Shown: positions 21,780-32,918 of the stretch, one piece after another | Layout of the letters: each line of letters begins with the position of its first letter | How positions within the stretch are numbered: position 1 is the stretch's first letter | Assembly: GCA_049999805.1 (NCBI GenBank) | Contig: JBNGIO010005480.1 | Coordinates: 1 to 64,000, forward strand | DNA length: 64,000 bases | Direction of reading: 5' to 3' | Origin: Folioceros fuciformis | Taxonomy: Eukaryota > Anthocerotophyta > Anthocerotopsida > Anthocerotales | Notes under the pieces: generated by a model | Databases searched by the model: none | The model's input: the letters and a program-made list of their open reading frames with translations, nothing else | What the model was told of the DNA's origin: nothing | Translations under genes and position numbers: made by a program

Positions 21780-22631
21780 CAGCGGAGGCCCCGAAGAGAC
21801 GAGCAGTTGCCGAAAATGCGGTCTCCGTCTGTGCCTACAGTACTCCATCGTTCTTCCCCTGAGATCACCTCAGCAGCACCAGGGACAGGACGGATGAGCA
21901 GATCCCAGAGACCAAAGCCAGAGCTCGTGACGACAGTTGCAGCGACTGGACCCGGGCGGACCAAAGGCTGCTTCAGAACAAAGCGGTGGCTGAAGAGACG
22001 CGGCCCGCAGTGCGACACAGATTGCAGGGCCGGTGGTTATAGGGGGCTTGAAGAAGCAGGGAGCAGCGGCACGAATTTGCGCTACCTTGGCAAGGAGGCA
22101 AAGGATGGAGCACGACGAGTTGACCCCAGGGGGCATCCAGAGCGTTGCCTGCTGCCAGCGACAACTGTCATCCCCACGCTTGAATTTTTGCAAGCCCATG
22201 CCGGGCCCCTCTGTATCAAACTTTCCCGAAATAACTCCCGCGTTGAACAAAAAAAGGCCAAACGGCGCCACATAGGCCAATGCCTTCAATGCACAAGCCT
22301 ACAAGGCAAGAGGTGCGACTTGACATTGCACCGACGTGGGGAACAACTTGGCATTCTTGCCAGTTTCTCGGTAACCTGTTCCCTTCTTGACAAGGTCCAA
22401 GGTCCATCCCACAGTACTGTAGTCGAATAGAGTCAGTCCCAATACCTACGTAAATGAATACAACCTGGAAATAGTGTCCTCAACAAAATCTCGGAAGGTG
22501 CCATCGGCGCCTCCCACCGCCTGTTATCTGAACCTCCATCTTGACGCCGAGGCCCGTTCGATGCATGGACCTGAGCCTGTTTGAAGCATGGAGATGTTCC
22601 TAGATGATACTCAGGGCTCATCCTGCTTATC
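21780..22631. other. Spacer between eIF3k and the small secreted gene
   Basis: It should contain the promoter of the secreted-protein gene and the 3' end of eIF3k. Open frames exist on both strands: 285 codons plus-strand 21573-22430, and 139 codons minus-strand 21870-22289 beginning MKALAYVAPFGLFLFNAG, which has a hydrophobic stretch. Neither shows a recognised domain, and no splice model could be closed. An unrecognised minus-strand exon cannot be excluded. Confidence 0.35.
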
Positions 22632-24238
22632 CTAGACGAGCAGTGGGAAAAGTTTGGCCACCTGCTCCAAAAGGATGCTGTCTGATGCGTTCTTCCTTGA
22701 TACTGGATGATTATGCTCGTTTTGCGGGAGCACTATCAGCTGCGAAGGATAACAAAGACAGTCATGAGAGAAATGGGATGACACTTTACGACGAAGTTCG
22801 CTATGGAAATGGTGGCAGGTCAGAAGCAGGAAACGTGGCGACCGACTGTACCTGCCCGGAATGGCCCTTCTCAAGAGGCCAGCCACGGTTCTCTAGAAAT
22901 TTGTCCAAGGAAACACCTTCAACGTTGATGGCCTGCACATTAATGGGAGATAGTAACCTCAAGTAGCAAAGCAACAGGCCTCAGAGACTGACTGCACATG
23001 GCAGTGAACACAAACCTCAGCGAGAATTTGCCGTGGTAGTCTTTGATATGTCAGAGATAAGACATGGATTGCAAACTGCTGAATGGCAGCCTCGAACCCT
23101 TCAGAGGAAATAGAGGCAACGGAAGTTGTGAGTGAGCGGCAGTGCAGTGCGGTACAGGAAGTAAGACAAAAAGAGCAAGGCAAGGCAGCCAGCCTTGAGT
23201 TTTCCCATTACCTGGAACAACTTCCAATATGTCCCTATTTCTGCTGGCTTCATCCCAGAATTCCCGAAACTTCGCAGTCTGAAGAGACGTGGGAAACATA
23301 AGGCTGTCAGTAAGGCTCAAGAAGGCTCGTGGTACACAACCAGACGCTTTTACACAAATCTTGTCAAACCTCCAGGAAATGTGCTAGTGTGGCAAGTGTC
23401 AGAAAAGGCTCCTCCATTTGCTGAGATTGTCGATTAAGGAAAGCGGACGGAGAACAGCAAAGAAACCACCACACAGTTACCATGGAGAACAGCACAGATG
23501 CCACCCATGCTCACTTCTCAAGCACCGAAGAAACGCATATGACGAAAAAACTTTTCGACACTTCGACAGGATACGAGTCGTTCAGGAATAAGGCACATGC
23601 ACAAGTTGAAGTCCGGGGATGGCAGAGCCATGAGGGCCTGAATCCGACACACGGTACATCGGATCACAACATGAGAAGCAGACAATAAATGAGCTCCATA
23701 CTCAGAGAGCAACATACCGGTCTGTTTGGCATTCGTAGTGGTCTACGAGTGCCAAACGATACCAGACCATTTCGGAAAGAGATAAAACCTCACCTTCACC
23801 AAAACTTTCGTGACGATGTGAACATTCAATCGAGATGGCTCAAACTGCAGCCAACCAGGGCATCAGAGAACTGCACCGGACCACATCTCAACCGCAAGGC
23901 CCCACGTACAAGAAACCAACCTGGTAGAAGCGTAAGAGGCAGAGATTCGCATCCAGGCTGTAGGCCTGCGTTGCAACCTGCATATTCAGACAGAAAATTA
24001 TATGCCACGCCGCTGAATTCGCAGTGACCTAAAATGGTTCATCACTGAACACGGCTTCGCGCAGTTCTAGATTGCACCTGGCAGACGTAGATGTCCCCTA
24101 AGGGAGCGCGTAAGAGGACAGCATTCTGGGCCCTACCTGTTCATGAACATAGTTCTCCAAATCCGGGACAATGTCGGGGTTGTAAGGATTCAGCTGCACA
24201 AGCTGCTCCACCGTGACATGCTGCTGAGCGCCTGGCAT
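22632..24238 (-). CDS. EIF3K: Translation initiation factor eIF3 subunit k
   Basis: Nine exons are modelled: 24238-24137, 23977-23921, 23844-23794, 23637-23575, 23420-23370, 23278-23212, 23098-23016, 22932-22852 and 22739-22632. All junctions are GT-AG and in frame, giving 220 aa, the usual length of the family. Diagnostic blocks are VTVEQLVQLNPYNPDIVPDL, YSLDANLCLLRFYQFEPSRL, PDFNLCMCLIPERL, FREFWDEASRNRDILEVVPG, AIHVLSLTYQRLPRQILAE and GQLIVLPQNEHNHP. eIF3k is the smallest eIF3 subunit, with HEAT-like and PCI/winged-helix parts. It binds eIF3l in the initiation complex on the 40S ribosome. The gene shares a 420-bp divergent promoter with the PPR gene. Confidence 0.95.
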
Positions 24239-24659
24239 GGTTCCTTCCGCTCCACAGTTGGCCCGACGCGACAGAATGGGGTGGAGAATAGCCGACTTGG
24301 AGCTGGAACCCAAAAAATAACAGAAAGGAACGACAAAGGCGAGCACAAAGTTGAAGTGCGAACTAGACTGTAGATTTCACAACCACATAAACTGCTTCCG
24401 CGCGATGATTCGTAGTCGAAGGGAAGGCACAAAGAAACCCTAGCTGGGCCCTAAACACCGCAATGAGAGCAAAAAGCCCTTTCTACCAATGCATTTATCC
24501 ATCTTAAACCCTCAGGGAGAACGGGGTGATTGATGTGCTTGCACAATGCAGCCTTGCGAGTTCTAACACTAGATCTGATGATACGTGATGTTTGATAGCT
24601 TGCAGGGGCCGACCCTCCGGTTGATTATGAAACCGTTTTCGTGATGCACATTCAAGGCT
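24239..24659. promoter_or_regulatory. Divergent promoter region, eIF3k / PPR
   Basis: The 421 bp between two start codons pointing away from each other must hold both promoters and 5' leaders. No TATA box was picked out with confidence. Confidence 0.5.
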
Positions 24660-26579
24660 GTGATGGGCGGATTGTCCTGGCTCTGCAAATGCCTGCGAGT
24701 GACGAAAGCCAGCAGGCTTGTTCGACTTGCGAGCAATGGACCTCCAGCTGGATTCTCCAACAAGTTTTGGGCAGTTCTAGGCGATGGCAGCTCTGGTCGG
24801 GGTTCTACGACTTTCGAGCATGCACCAATGAGGCCACCCCAGGGCTGGTCTGGCAGAGAGCCCCCTGGTTCTGTGCTCAGTCCGAATATCGAAATGCCAT
24901 CTCCTGGTACTTGGCTTTCTAACACAGGCATGGTCAGGATTATTACAGGGCGGGGCTCAGGTTACTTGGCAGTTCAAGTCAGAAGCTTTGGTGCAGCTGC
25001 TGACAAGGTGGGCAAGCATTACAAGAAGAAGAAGCCCACTACCCCTCGTCAAGCTCTCAAGTACGCTAGGCAGGAAAAGCAGAGGCTAAGACTGAGAAGG
25101 GAGGTGGCTATCAAAAGTGTTTGGAAGACACGTGATTATGTGACCCTTGTGCGAAACATTTTGAAGGAACAAGGCTGGGGAGCCAAAACTATTGAGGACT
25201 TAGAACCCTTGGCAATAGCGCTGAATACCCGCCGGATGCAAATGATCCTGGAACACCAAAAGGATCCTAGAGTGGCACTCAAGTTTTTCTGGTGGGCAGG
25301 TCAACAGGAGGGATGTAAGCCTACTCTCAACTTGTACCAGTACATAATCAAGATGTTGTTGAGCAAGAAAAGGTACCAAGACGTATGGGAGCTGCTGGAG
25401 AGGAAACAGCAGGAAGCTGAGAAGCTTACTAAGCTAGTTTATGCCCCTATTTTGAGGAGCTACGAACGGGTCGAGGATGCCTTGGAGACATATGAGAAGT
25501 TGAAGGACATAGGTTACTTCCCAGATATCGTAGCGTATAACTTCCTCCTGCAAATGCTGGTGAAGGCGAAAGATTACCATAACACTCGCAGGGTGTTCAA
25601 GGAAATGGTTGAGGAAGGTTGCGCTATTGATGCCAAGGCTTACACTACCATGATGCAAGCGCTTGAAGGTCAAAATGACTCGGTGGGGGTTTTTGACACC
25701 TATCAGGAGTTGAGAAAATCAGCCTGCACCCCTTATCTCCCAGCCTATAATATGCAGATTGCTGCTTCTATCAAGCTGGATAGACCGAAGGAAGCGTTCA
25801 AAGTGGTTCAGGAGATGAGAAAGAGGGATCTGTTTCCCAGTGTGTCCAGCTGCACGGCCCTGATTGGTCATTTGAAACGGAGCGGCGAAATGGATGAGGC
25901 CTTCAAACTTTTTGAAGAGATGAAGGTCCAACGCTTAGTTCGTGACATGGATTTGTATTGCACGATCATAACAGGGTTCTGTGACCTAGGGAGAACGGAA
26001 GAAGCACTTCATCTGTTTGAGGGCATGAAAGCCATAGGATGTAAGCCTGGTGTCACTATGTACACCACTCTCATTGACAGGTTCACAAAGGCAGACGCGT
26101 CACATGTCGCATTTAGACTGCTGAGTGAAATGAGGGAAAGAGCGCTTGATGCTGGCGAGGTAACCCTCAGAAATCTGATCAATGGGCTCGCCAGGGCAGG
26201 CTTGGTTGTTGAAGTATTTGCTACACTTCAGCAGATGCAGAAGGCCAATTTCCGTCCTGAGGTCTGCACCTTCAATTTCATTATCGGTTCCGTGGGCAAG
26301 AAAGCTTTTGCTCAGGAAGCTTTGAAATTCTTGAAAGAGGTCAAGAGTGGAAGGGGCTTTCTCCTTGTCGACATCTGCAACCTGATGCTTGAAGCGTTGA
26401 TCTGGTCAGGAGCTGGAGATGAGGCAACTCTAGTCTTCCAAGAAATGCAGGAGCTTGGTTGTGATCCAAATGAAGTGACGCTCAGGCTTTTGAAGGATGC
26501 CAATCGTGCCGTAGACACATCTGGAGTGGCCGGCAACTCTGTTGAGGTCACAGAGGCGAAGGACATTGCTCTGCCCTGA
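24660..26579 (+). CDS. P-class pentatricopeptide repeat protein
   Basis: A single exon of 639 codons. Residues 1 to about 110 are basic and Ser/Arg-rich (CLRVTKASRLVRLASNG), fitting a mitochondrial or plastid targeting sequence. A Lys/Arg-rich helix follows near 118-155. From about residue 210 to 610 come roughly eleven 35-residue helix-turn-helix PPR motifs, such as PDIVAYNFLLQMLVKAKDYH, CTALIGHLKRSGEMDEAFKL and VTMYTTLIDRFTKADASHVA. All are of P type, with no E or DYW extension, so a role in organelle RNA stability, processing or translation is expected rather than C-to-U editing. The RNA target is unknown. Intronless structure is usual for the family. The start could be the second Met. Confidence 0.92.
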   Translation: MMGGLSWLCKCLRVTKASRLVRLASNGPPAGFSNKFWAVLGDGSSGRGSTTFEHAPMRPPQGWSGREPPGSVLSPNIEMPSPGTWLSNTGMVRIITGRGSGYLAVQVRSFGAAADKVGKHYKKKKPTTPRQALKYARQEKQRLRLRREVAIKSVWKTRDYVTLVRNILKEQGWGAKTIEDLEPLAIALNTRRMQMILEHQKDPRVALKFFWWAGQQEGCKPTLNLYQYIIKMLLSKKRYQDVWELLERKQQEAEKLTKLVYAPILRSYERVEDALETYEKLKDIGYFPDIVAYNFLLQMLVKAKDYHNTRRVFKEMVEEGCAIDAKAYTTMMQALEGQNDSVGVFDTYQELRKSACTPYLPAYNMQIAASIKLDRPKEAFKVVQEMRKRDLFPSVSSCTALIGHLKRSGEMDEAFKLFEEMKVQRLVRDMDLYCTIITGFCDLGRTEEALHLFEGMKAIGCKPGVTMYTTLIDRFTKADASHVAFRLLSEMRERALDAGEVTLRNLINGLARAGLVVEVFATLQQMQKANFRPEVCTFNFIIGSVGKKAFAQEALKFLKEVKSGRGFLLVDICNLMLEALIWSGAGDEATLVFQEMQELGCDPNEVTLRLLKDANRAVDTSGVAGNSVEVTEAKDIALP

Positions 26580-26650
26580 CTTACTGGCAACTGCCTGGAA
26601 CTCTTTCCGCATGTTGGATTGGGCGAGGATGGCGTGCAAACGGAAATGCT

Positions 26651-26836
26651 CCGTAGAGGGATGCTGAAGGTTGTGTGTAACGCGGAGGGATGCTGGAAGG
26701 TCGTGTGCTCCGCAGCGGGATGCTGGAAGGTCGTGGGCTCCACTGAGGGATGCTGGCAGGTTGTGGGCTCCGCAGAGAGATCATGCAAGGTTGTGGGCTC
26801 CGCAGAGAGATCATGCAAGGTTGTGGGCTCCGACCG
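26651..26836 (+). repeat. 30-bp minisatellite in the PPR 3' region
   Basis: About six copies of a 30-bp unit stand in perfect register from just after the PPR stop codon. Typical copies contain GGATGCTGGAAGG and TCGTGGGCTCCGCAGAG; the last two copies are nearly identical. As 30 is a multiple of three, reading frames on both strands stay open across it, which explains the long unsupported frames here. Confidence 0.85.
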
Positions 26837-27836
26837 TTCTCATGGTCTCGCGTCACAAGGGTCGGTTCTGGAGACGATTTCAAAATGCAAATCCAGGCTG
26901 GCACGTCAAGTGCTTGGTCTCGGCGAAGGTGAATCGTTGGGCTGGTTCCTTGAGGTGGAAGTACCCCTGCCTGCCAATCTACGATCAATCAGGCGCATGT
27001 GTTTCCACTCCCAATACTTTTGTGGCTTGGGATTGACGGGCCCTGATATGATTCCACCTCTCAATTTTCCAACGACATTGTTGGAATCACAAGCTCCCAA
27101 TGTTCTCTATTGCAGTTTATGTTCCTGGTCATTCGGAACTTCTGTTGGTGCGAATGAGAGAACCCTTTGAGCTGATCCTACCACTAGTTTTGAAAAGCGA
27201 CGCTTCTACGCACAGTACCTTTGCCTTCGCATTACATGTCTAGGATACTGTGCCTTTGCATTACATGTCTAGGTCGTCGCATAGAGGGGACACATCCATT
27301 CCCCTCAAAAAACTATGATCGTCGGTGACCTCAAGAGGAGACGACAAGGACAGCAATGTACAAAGCACGTTGTACCACGTTCGCGAACAGCAACAGGACA
27401 CACAACAGACGACAAACAACCAGATCCGTACGTCCCGTACAAGCGGAGAAGTGGCCATCCTCCAAAACCAGTGCTACACACGCTCCGCAAAACGGGAAGC
27501 TAAGGCATTTCCAAAGAGAACCTCAACAATCTGGACAAGCAAGCGACACAAGGTAAACAAAAGCGGACCATGACGGCAGATTATAACAATAACAAAGTAC
27601 CTATGGCACATGATCAAGCCAAGCACGATACAAGACCTACCAGAAACTATTCGAATTCCATGAACCCCAGGTAGAGGAAGAAAAAGGTCGCAAGTTGCCT
27701 AGACAGTGGCCCGTAATCCCTGCTGCTCGACATAACAATCCGAGTCCAGAACACGCCGTCCGCCAAAAATCAACCCTAATTCGAGAGACCGGTCTGCCAC
27801 AACTATCACCACCCGCACCAGGCGAGCAGAGCTCCT
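26837..27836. other. Spacer between the PPR and coiled-coil genes
   Basis: No gene recognised. The genes on either side converge, so this 1-kb stretch holds their 3' ends. Near 27235-27265 a short direct repeat (GCATTACATGTCTAG, two copies) is visible. Confidence 0.45.
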
Positions 27837-28313
27837 TCAATGGCCCCTCACAGCCATGACCTGCTGCATAATGTGTTGCTCCATTTCCTGGTCGATGTAC
27901 CGCTGAAGCTGCTCCTGCATCTGCCGCTCAATTTCCCGATTGACGTGCTCGTTGATCTGTCGGTTGAGCTCCTGGTCAATAAGCTCCTGCAGTTGCTGCG
28001 ACACAGGGTCCGAGTAGTAGCTTCCCATGACGGCGTGGCTCGGCAAGTCTGGCTCCCGGCGAACCGTGTGCCGCACAACCTGCCCTTGCTGCTGCTGTTG
28101 CTGCTGCTGCTGGCTCCGACTCCGGTTCCGCCGCAGCCGGTGCTCCCTCAGCCGCTGGTCCCCTGTCTGATCCGCCTGCAACAGGTCCAGGATCCCCCGA
28201 TTCCCCGCCGGCTCTCGCTCGTCCACAAGGCTCCGCGCCAGACCCTGCATGAGGGCACCGTGCCCACTCCCCGCCGACGCCTTCCGCTCCTCCACCGTTA
28301 CTACCCTGCCCAT
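27837..28313 (-). CDS. Gln-rich coiled-coil protein of unknown function
   Basis: A single-exon frame of 158 codons begins MGRVVTVEERKASAG. Around residues 68-77 lies a run of nine Gln (CAG/CAA). After it comes a 55-residue amphipathic helix with a repeated QELNRQINEHVNREIERQ pattern of Glu, Gln and Arg, predicted to form a coiled coil that reaches the C-terminus. No catalytic or known binding domain was recognised. An Arg-rich stretch (RLRREHRLRR-like) precedes the Gln run. It is divergent from the membrane-anchored gene at 28838. It is called because the helical C-terminal half is coherent and the composition is protein-like; expression evidence would be needed to be sure. Confidence 0.55.
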   Translation of the reverse strand: MGRVVTVEERKASAGSGHGALMQGLARSLVDEREPAGNRGILDLLQADQTGDQRLREHRLRRNRSRSQQQQQQQQQGQVVRHTVRREPDLPSHAVMGSYYSDPVSQQLQELIDQELNRQINEHVNREIERQMQEQLQRYIDQEMEQHIMQQVMAVRGH

Positions 28314-28837
28314 GTCGTGCGCGCCTCAGGCCCGTCTGCTCACAACGCAATTCCGCCCAGGCCTCTTGCCCGCCGGGCCACGAGTCCCCTCTTGCCTGCG
28401 CTTTCTCAGATTCGGCTTCCCATTAGCCTTCTACTCATCACCTAGCTAGAGACGAGCTACCGAGAAGGTAGGAAGGCGGGTCCGACACCTAATACCAAAT
28501 TGGCAAATGTGAATACTGGTAGGTACGTATGCGGTATGTATATATACTGTATACATGCATATGTATTTATGCGGAAGACCTATGACAAGGACGTGCCACA
28601 ACGGGAGAGATTCGCAGCCTGAGAATCTGGGAATGATAGCAAGCTTGTACATACTGCGACTCTGTTCTGCCACATTACAGCTCCACATTATCCGCATGTT
28701 GCAGCAAACCAGCCCGTGCCGGGAAGTGCGCCGGGGCGTGATGCAGCGGGCGGCACATTCCCGCCTGGGGAGGGCAACGATGACGAGGCTGCGGCGGCTA
28801 TGAGGTGTCTCTGTGTAGGAGACCTGGGATCGGAGCC
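28314..28837. promoter_or_regulatory. Divergent promoter region
   Basis: This 524-bp stretch lies between the start of the minus-strand coiled-coil gene and the plus-strand membrane-anchored gene. A TATATATACTG stretch near 28540 is AT-rich against its surroundings, but no promoter element is certain. Confidence 0.4.
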
Positions 28838-31166
28838 ATGCCGGTGAAGGAGAGGGTAGTCAGGGCACGGCATGGCGCAAGTGTGTGCGGCAGCCACATC
28901 AAGCTGTACCCAGGAGTGCCCCTGCTGGTCATTGCCTCCTGCTTCATCCTCAGTGTGCTGCTTCAGGGCAGGCTCATACCGTCCGAGTTTGTTGTGCGGG
29001 AGGACGGATCGCGCGTCATCGTCTTGCATCCCCGCTCCTCTGCTAATCTGGTGAGGGACGGACGGCGGACCAACGACGCTCCGCTGGTCGCTGATGACGC
29101 CTCTCTGCTGAAAGAGGACTTCACGGCCGCCAGAACTGAGGAGTTCGAGGCTATGAGAGTGTCGGAGCTGGAGCGCATTAAAGCGGAGGCCGAGGCAGAG
29201 GAGGTCTGAGGTTGTCTTTACTGCTTGTTTGACTTGGCGCGTGAGGTGCACTTAAGTCGTGGCTGAGATGGTCTTGTCGTGCTGGTCGTGGTCAGTTCCA
29301 GGAGAGGACAGAGCAGAATCGGAGAAGTTGGGAGGAAGTAAACCGCATGGTCAGAAAATCCGACAAGGAGGAGCTTCATGAGAGGGACGATGGTGAACTT
29401 GAACGTTCTGGTCAGCCGTTATGTATATACGAAATTTATTCAGGGCAATCAGCCTGGCCCTATCTGCATCGAAGCAAACCTCTATATCGAGGTCTCAGTC
29501 TTGTAAGTTTCTTGTGTGCAAGAGTTGGTCTTTTCGGGTCCCTTCGTCTGGCGAGGGTTATCCTCTCAGTCTGGTGAAGCTCGGTCTCACAGATGATCGG
29601 TGGTTGTTACAGTCGACGAAGGGCAGAAGACCTGGAGGGGATGATGTCGATGCATCACTGAGACTTCCGTCTCTGAATGAATCTTATCATCTCGATCTGC
29701 TCTGCGACTATGCTGGCCTCTTTGCAATTGCCCACAGAATCGACCGCGTCCACAAGAATGATTGGATTGGTTTCCAACCCTGGCGAGCAGCTGGCAGAAA
29801 GGCAAGTCAAGTTCAGCTGTGAGGGGAATGGAAGTTGGAGTGCTTGGATGAGTGAAGAAATTCTTGATTTTGCTCGTATCAGTAGGTGAGTCTGAGCCCT
29901 GGAAAGCCAGTAATTGTTCAATTATCTGGTGCATCTGCGGGTTGCTTCGATGTAGTAATCCGTAGTCTGTCTTGGCAAGTGTTCCTTCTGTCATGTAGTT
30001 TGATGTTCTGTATCTGTGTCTTCAACCACGTAAATTTCAAATTTTTCCAGGTTGCACTATCGGAAGCGGCTGAGACCAAAGTAATTGAAAGGTTGACCGA
30101 TGGGGTTGATGGTGACACAGTCTACTTCTGGTCGGAAGCCGGAGCAGAACGTCGTCCCAGTGAGCAAAGGGAACATTATGACTATTGGAAACTTTGCGAC
30201 AGTATGAATGCTGGAAATTGCAGGCAAGTTCTCGTGTTCTCATCTTAAAGCAACAACAACGGGTTCGCCCTCTTTGCCTTGTGTGCCCACGTCCCTCGTG
30301 CTATCTACATGCTCTCTAACTTATGTCATTTTTCCTATGCAGACCCGTGTTTCTTGCAGCATGGAAGCAGATGTATGGATTGCCGGATAGTTGGACAAAA
30401 TTGCCGTCAATGATCTCGGAGAGTAGTAAATGGGCAGGCATGCATTGTTGGGCGATGCCTACCTCCTCTTTTGTAGAGCTTGTGATGTTTGTTAGGTATG
30501 GTATTTGCGTTCTGTAATCGCTGTGTGCAGCTGGCTTCCAAGTTCTGCACTTTCTTCGATGTGAATATCGGCTTACGCTGTGAGTTTGCAGGATGTTCGT
30601 AGATGCTTTGGACGAATTATATTATGCAGCACACCATGACCGTGGTGAATGCCAGTTAGGCGTAACGAAGGTACTTTCTGTGCCTACTAGCAAACAAATT
30701 GTGTACGTGACCGTGAAACTCACTGCTCGGTGTTACGCGTTGTTGTCAGGCTGGGCACTGTTATTGCAATTTGCTTGAAGGAATTGTCAACGTATGGGCG
30801 TATCACAGCGCCAGGAGACTCATGTATGTGAACCCAGAGACAGGGTCCATGCAGGAGGTTCACGAGATGAAATGGCGGCAAGGGCTTCTGTGGGTTCAAT
30901 GGTTCAATCTGACAACGTTGAAGGCAATGGATGAAGACCTTGCGGAATTCGCCGACGTAAATGGTACTTCCAGGAATTGGCTCTGGCCTAAAACTGGGGA
31001 AGTGTTTTGGCAAGGAATGGTTGATAGGGAAAAGCGAGGAAGGCTTCAGGAGAAGATGGACAGGAAACAGAAGAACAAGGACAGGATTACTCGCATGCGT
31101 ACCCGCTACAGACAGAAGGCTGTCGGCCGATACGTAAAGCCACAGCCCGGCGTAGGTTACGTATGA
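28838..31166 (+). CDS. Membrane-anchored At4g01210-like C-terminal domain protein
   Basis: Seven exons are modelled: 28838-29203, 29302-29502, 29613-29801, 30051-30223, 30343-30495, 30592-30670 and 30750-31166, about 525 aa (an in-frame ATG at 28805 would add 11). Exon 1 encodes one transmembrane segment (LLVIASCFILSVLL, near residues 28-42) and an acidic stalk. The rest matches what I know of the C-terminal half of the Arabidopsis At4g01210/At5g04480 family, annotated as glycosyltransferase-like: CIYEIYSGQSAWPYLH, DDVDA.LRLP, WIGFQPWRAAGRK, NVWAYHSARRLMYVNPETG, WLWPKTGEVFWQG. The N-terminal GT-B-like half of those proteins is not present. A type II Golgi or ER membrane topology is inferred. 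Introns 3 and 4 use GC donors. The exon 1-2 junction uses a weak GTCTGA donor and is the least sure part. Confidence 0.75.
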
Positions 31167-31373
31167 TTGCTTGTGGGACAGGCGATCTGCCTATTTCTGG
31201 TGACATCTGGAGGCTAAGTGCGTTATTTAACAAATTCTTTTTGGGTTCCTCGGCGGGGCCCAGCTAGTAACCCTTATGAATTGATTCGGAGAAGGAAAAT
31301 TGCAACGCAACTGAACAGTTAGAATAAATTGGACAGTTTATGAAAATTGGTACGATGAGACTAGTCAGTATTG

Positions 31374-32438
31374 CTATCTGAAGAGTCTGGGCCGATGCCT
31401 CAGAGGGACTTTGTTCTCAAGCTTCAAACGCCTGTAAGCCTCTCGAATATGACAAGGCCGAATGGGACCAGTGTCATTTCTCTCTGTCATCACTGTTCTA
31501 CCTGCAAGTCAAGGCACATCATCAGTAACCAGGAGATAAATGACGAGAAGGCCCTAGGAAAACAAACACACTACGTACCCGTCTCCACAAGTTCTCCAAC
31601 AAACATCTTGGCAATTCCTGACATAACAATCGTCATAGGCACAGAGATTGGACACCCTGCCACGCTCGACAGCAGCTGCGCAACAGCTCAATTCTCAGAT
31701 GGTCACATAGCACGTCCATATTGCAATCCATAAATTGATAGGAAAAGAACAAGGGACTTCACCATGGAACCAGCCAGGGAGAAAGGCAAGCCACATACCC
31801 GCCGCATGTTGGACCGCTGAAACCCAGAACGACGAAAGCATTCATACCGACTCATTTGGTCGGGTGTGAATTTTACCATAACAGCGCTACAAAGTTGGAA
31901 AACAAGGATTAGCAGCAGGAGGAAGCAACGAAGACAAAATAGGGCCAAGCAATCTGGCGAGGCACCGGTGGACATCTTCGAGCTCTTACCTTATCTTGCT
32001 TCTCTCTGTCGCCATATGCTTTGTCACATCGACGTCCACGGGCTCCTCTTCCCCATCCTCCTCCTCCTCCATTCTCAACCCTTTTCCTCCTGAAGTCTGC
32101 GACACTGGAGCTAGCTCTCCTTCGTCATCGCTGTTCAAAGGGCTAGAAGGTTTTGCCTCCTTCTTACCCTTGCCCTTGTTCGCAACTGCCTTGCTCGCCA
32201 CTCCTCCGCCTCCTGCACCACCTGAGGGTCCTTCGTCCCATCCTCCTTCTGAACCCCCAGCTGACATCTGCGACAGAGACGCTGTTGGAGAGTCTAACTC
32301 CCCTCCAAACTGGTCCAACGAACTCCTGGACGCGGATTTGGTGAGTTTTCTCTTCTTCGGCTGCACTTCATCATCATTATCGTCCTGTCCATCGACATTC
32401 CTCATGTTGCTATGAGCCGACGCAGCCACGAACGACAA
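31374..32438 (-). CDS. TAF11: TFIID subunit TAF11
   Basis: Four exons are modelled: 32438-31990, 31886-31799, 31675-31579 and 31501-31374, GT-AG and in frame, giving 253 aa. The first exon is low-complexity: a PKKRKL nuclear-localisation-like stretch, Ser/Gly-rich linkers and an acidic EEEEDGEEEP run. The conserved histone-fold domain follows: FTPDQMSRYECFRRSGFQRS, PISVPMTIVMSGIAKMFVGE, then GPIRPCHIREAYRRLKLENK. TAF11 pairs with TAF13 in the TFIID complex that positions TBP at promoters. The start could also be Met-12. It is divergent from phosphomannomutase and convergent with the membrane-anchored gene, 207 bp away. Confidence 0.93.
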
Positions 32439-32918
32439 AATTCCTCACTCCCCGCCTTCACCTCCTCTAATCAGCACCCGTGATCATTCCTCGCCAACGT
32501 TGATCGTCAACGGAAACCGATACCGGCGCGTCTTGTTGTGCATCCCATCTGCCCCCCGTGCTGATGTTCTGAGACCAACGGGGAAAATCTCAACAAATAC
32601 CAGACGTGCTGCAATTTTTTTATCATCTTCTCATACATACATACCCCACAATCATATATACACATATACTGTAAATTGTTTCTCGCCACGGGCTTCTCGT
32701 GAATGGCCACGAAACATAAGTCCCAGTGGTTTGATTGTCCAGCAACTGCCAGTCGCAAGCTGGTGGTGTAGGCGCAGTCGGGCTAGGCAGGCAGACGTTC
32801 TACGAAGGCAGTCTCATCCTTCCGATATTGTGCTGGGTGGCGAGATCGAGTACTGGGCTGTGACGAGCTTGTTGGGGAGCTGAAAGAGTGAAAGAGTGTG
32901 TGGGTTGGGCTCGGGGCT
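32439..32918. promoter_or_regulatory. Divergent promoter region, TAF11 / PMM
   Basis: A 480-bp stretch between two divergent start codons. It contains an AT-rich segment with CATACATACA and ATATACACATATACTG near 32630-32680 that could serve either promoter. Confidence 0.45.

Noticed and set aside
21573-22430. 285-codon plus-strand open frame opposite the small secreted gene
   Set aside because: No domain, low-complexity Arg/Ser/Gly make-up, and it overlaps a minus-strand gene with a signal peptide and in-frame splice sites. Best explained as a chance frame in GC-rich DNA.
26619-27170. 183-codon plus-strand frame after the PPR gene
   Set aside because: It is kept open by the 30-bp minisatellite and lacks any domain after it.
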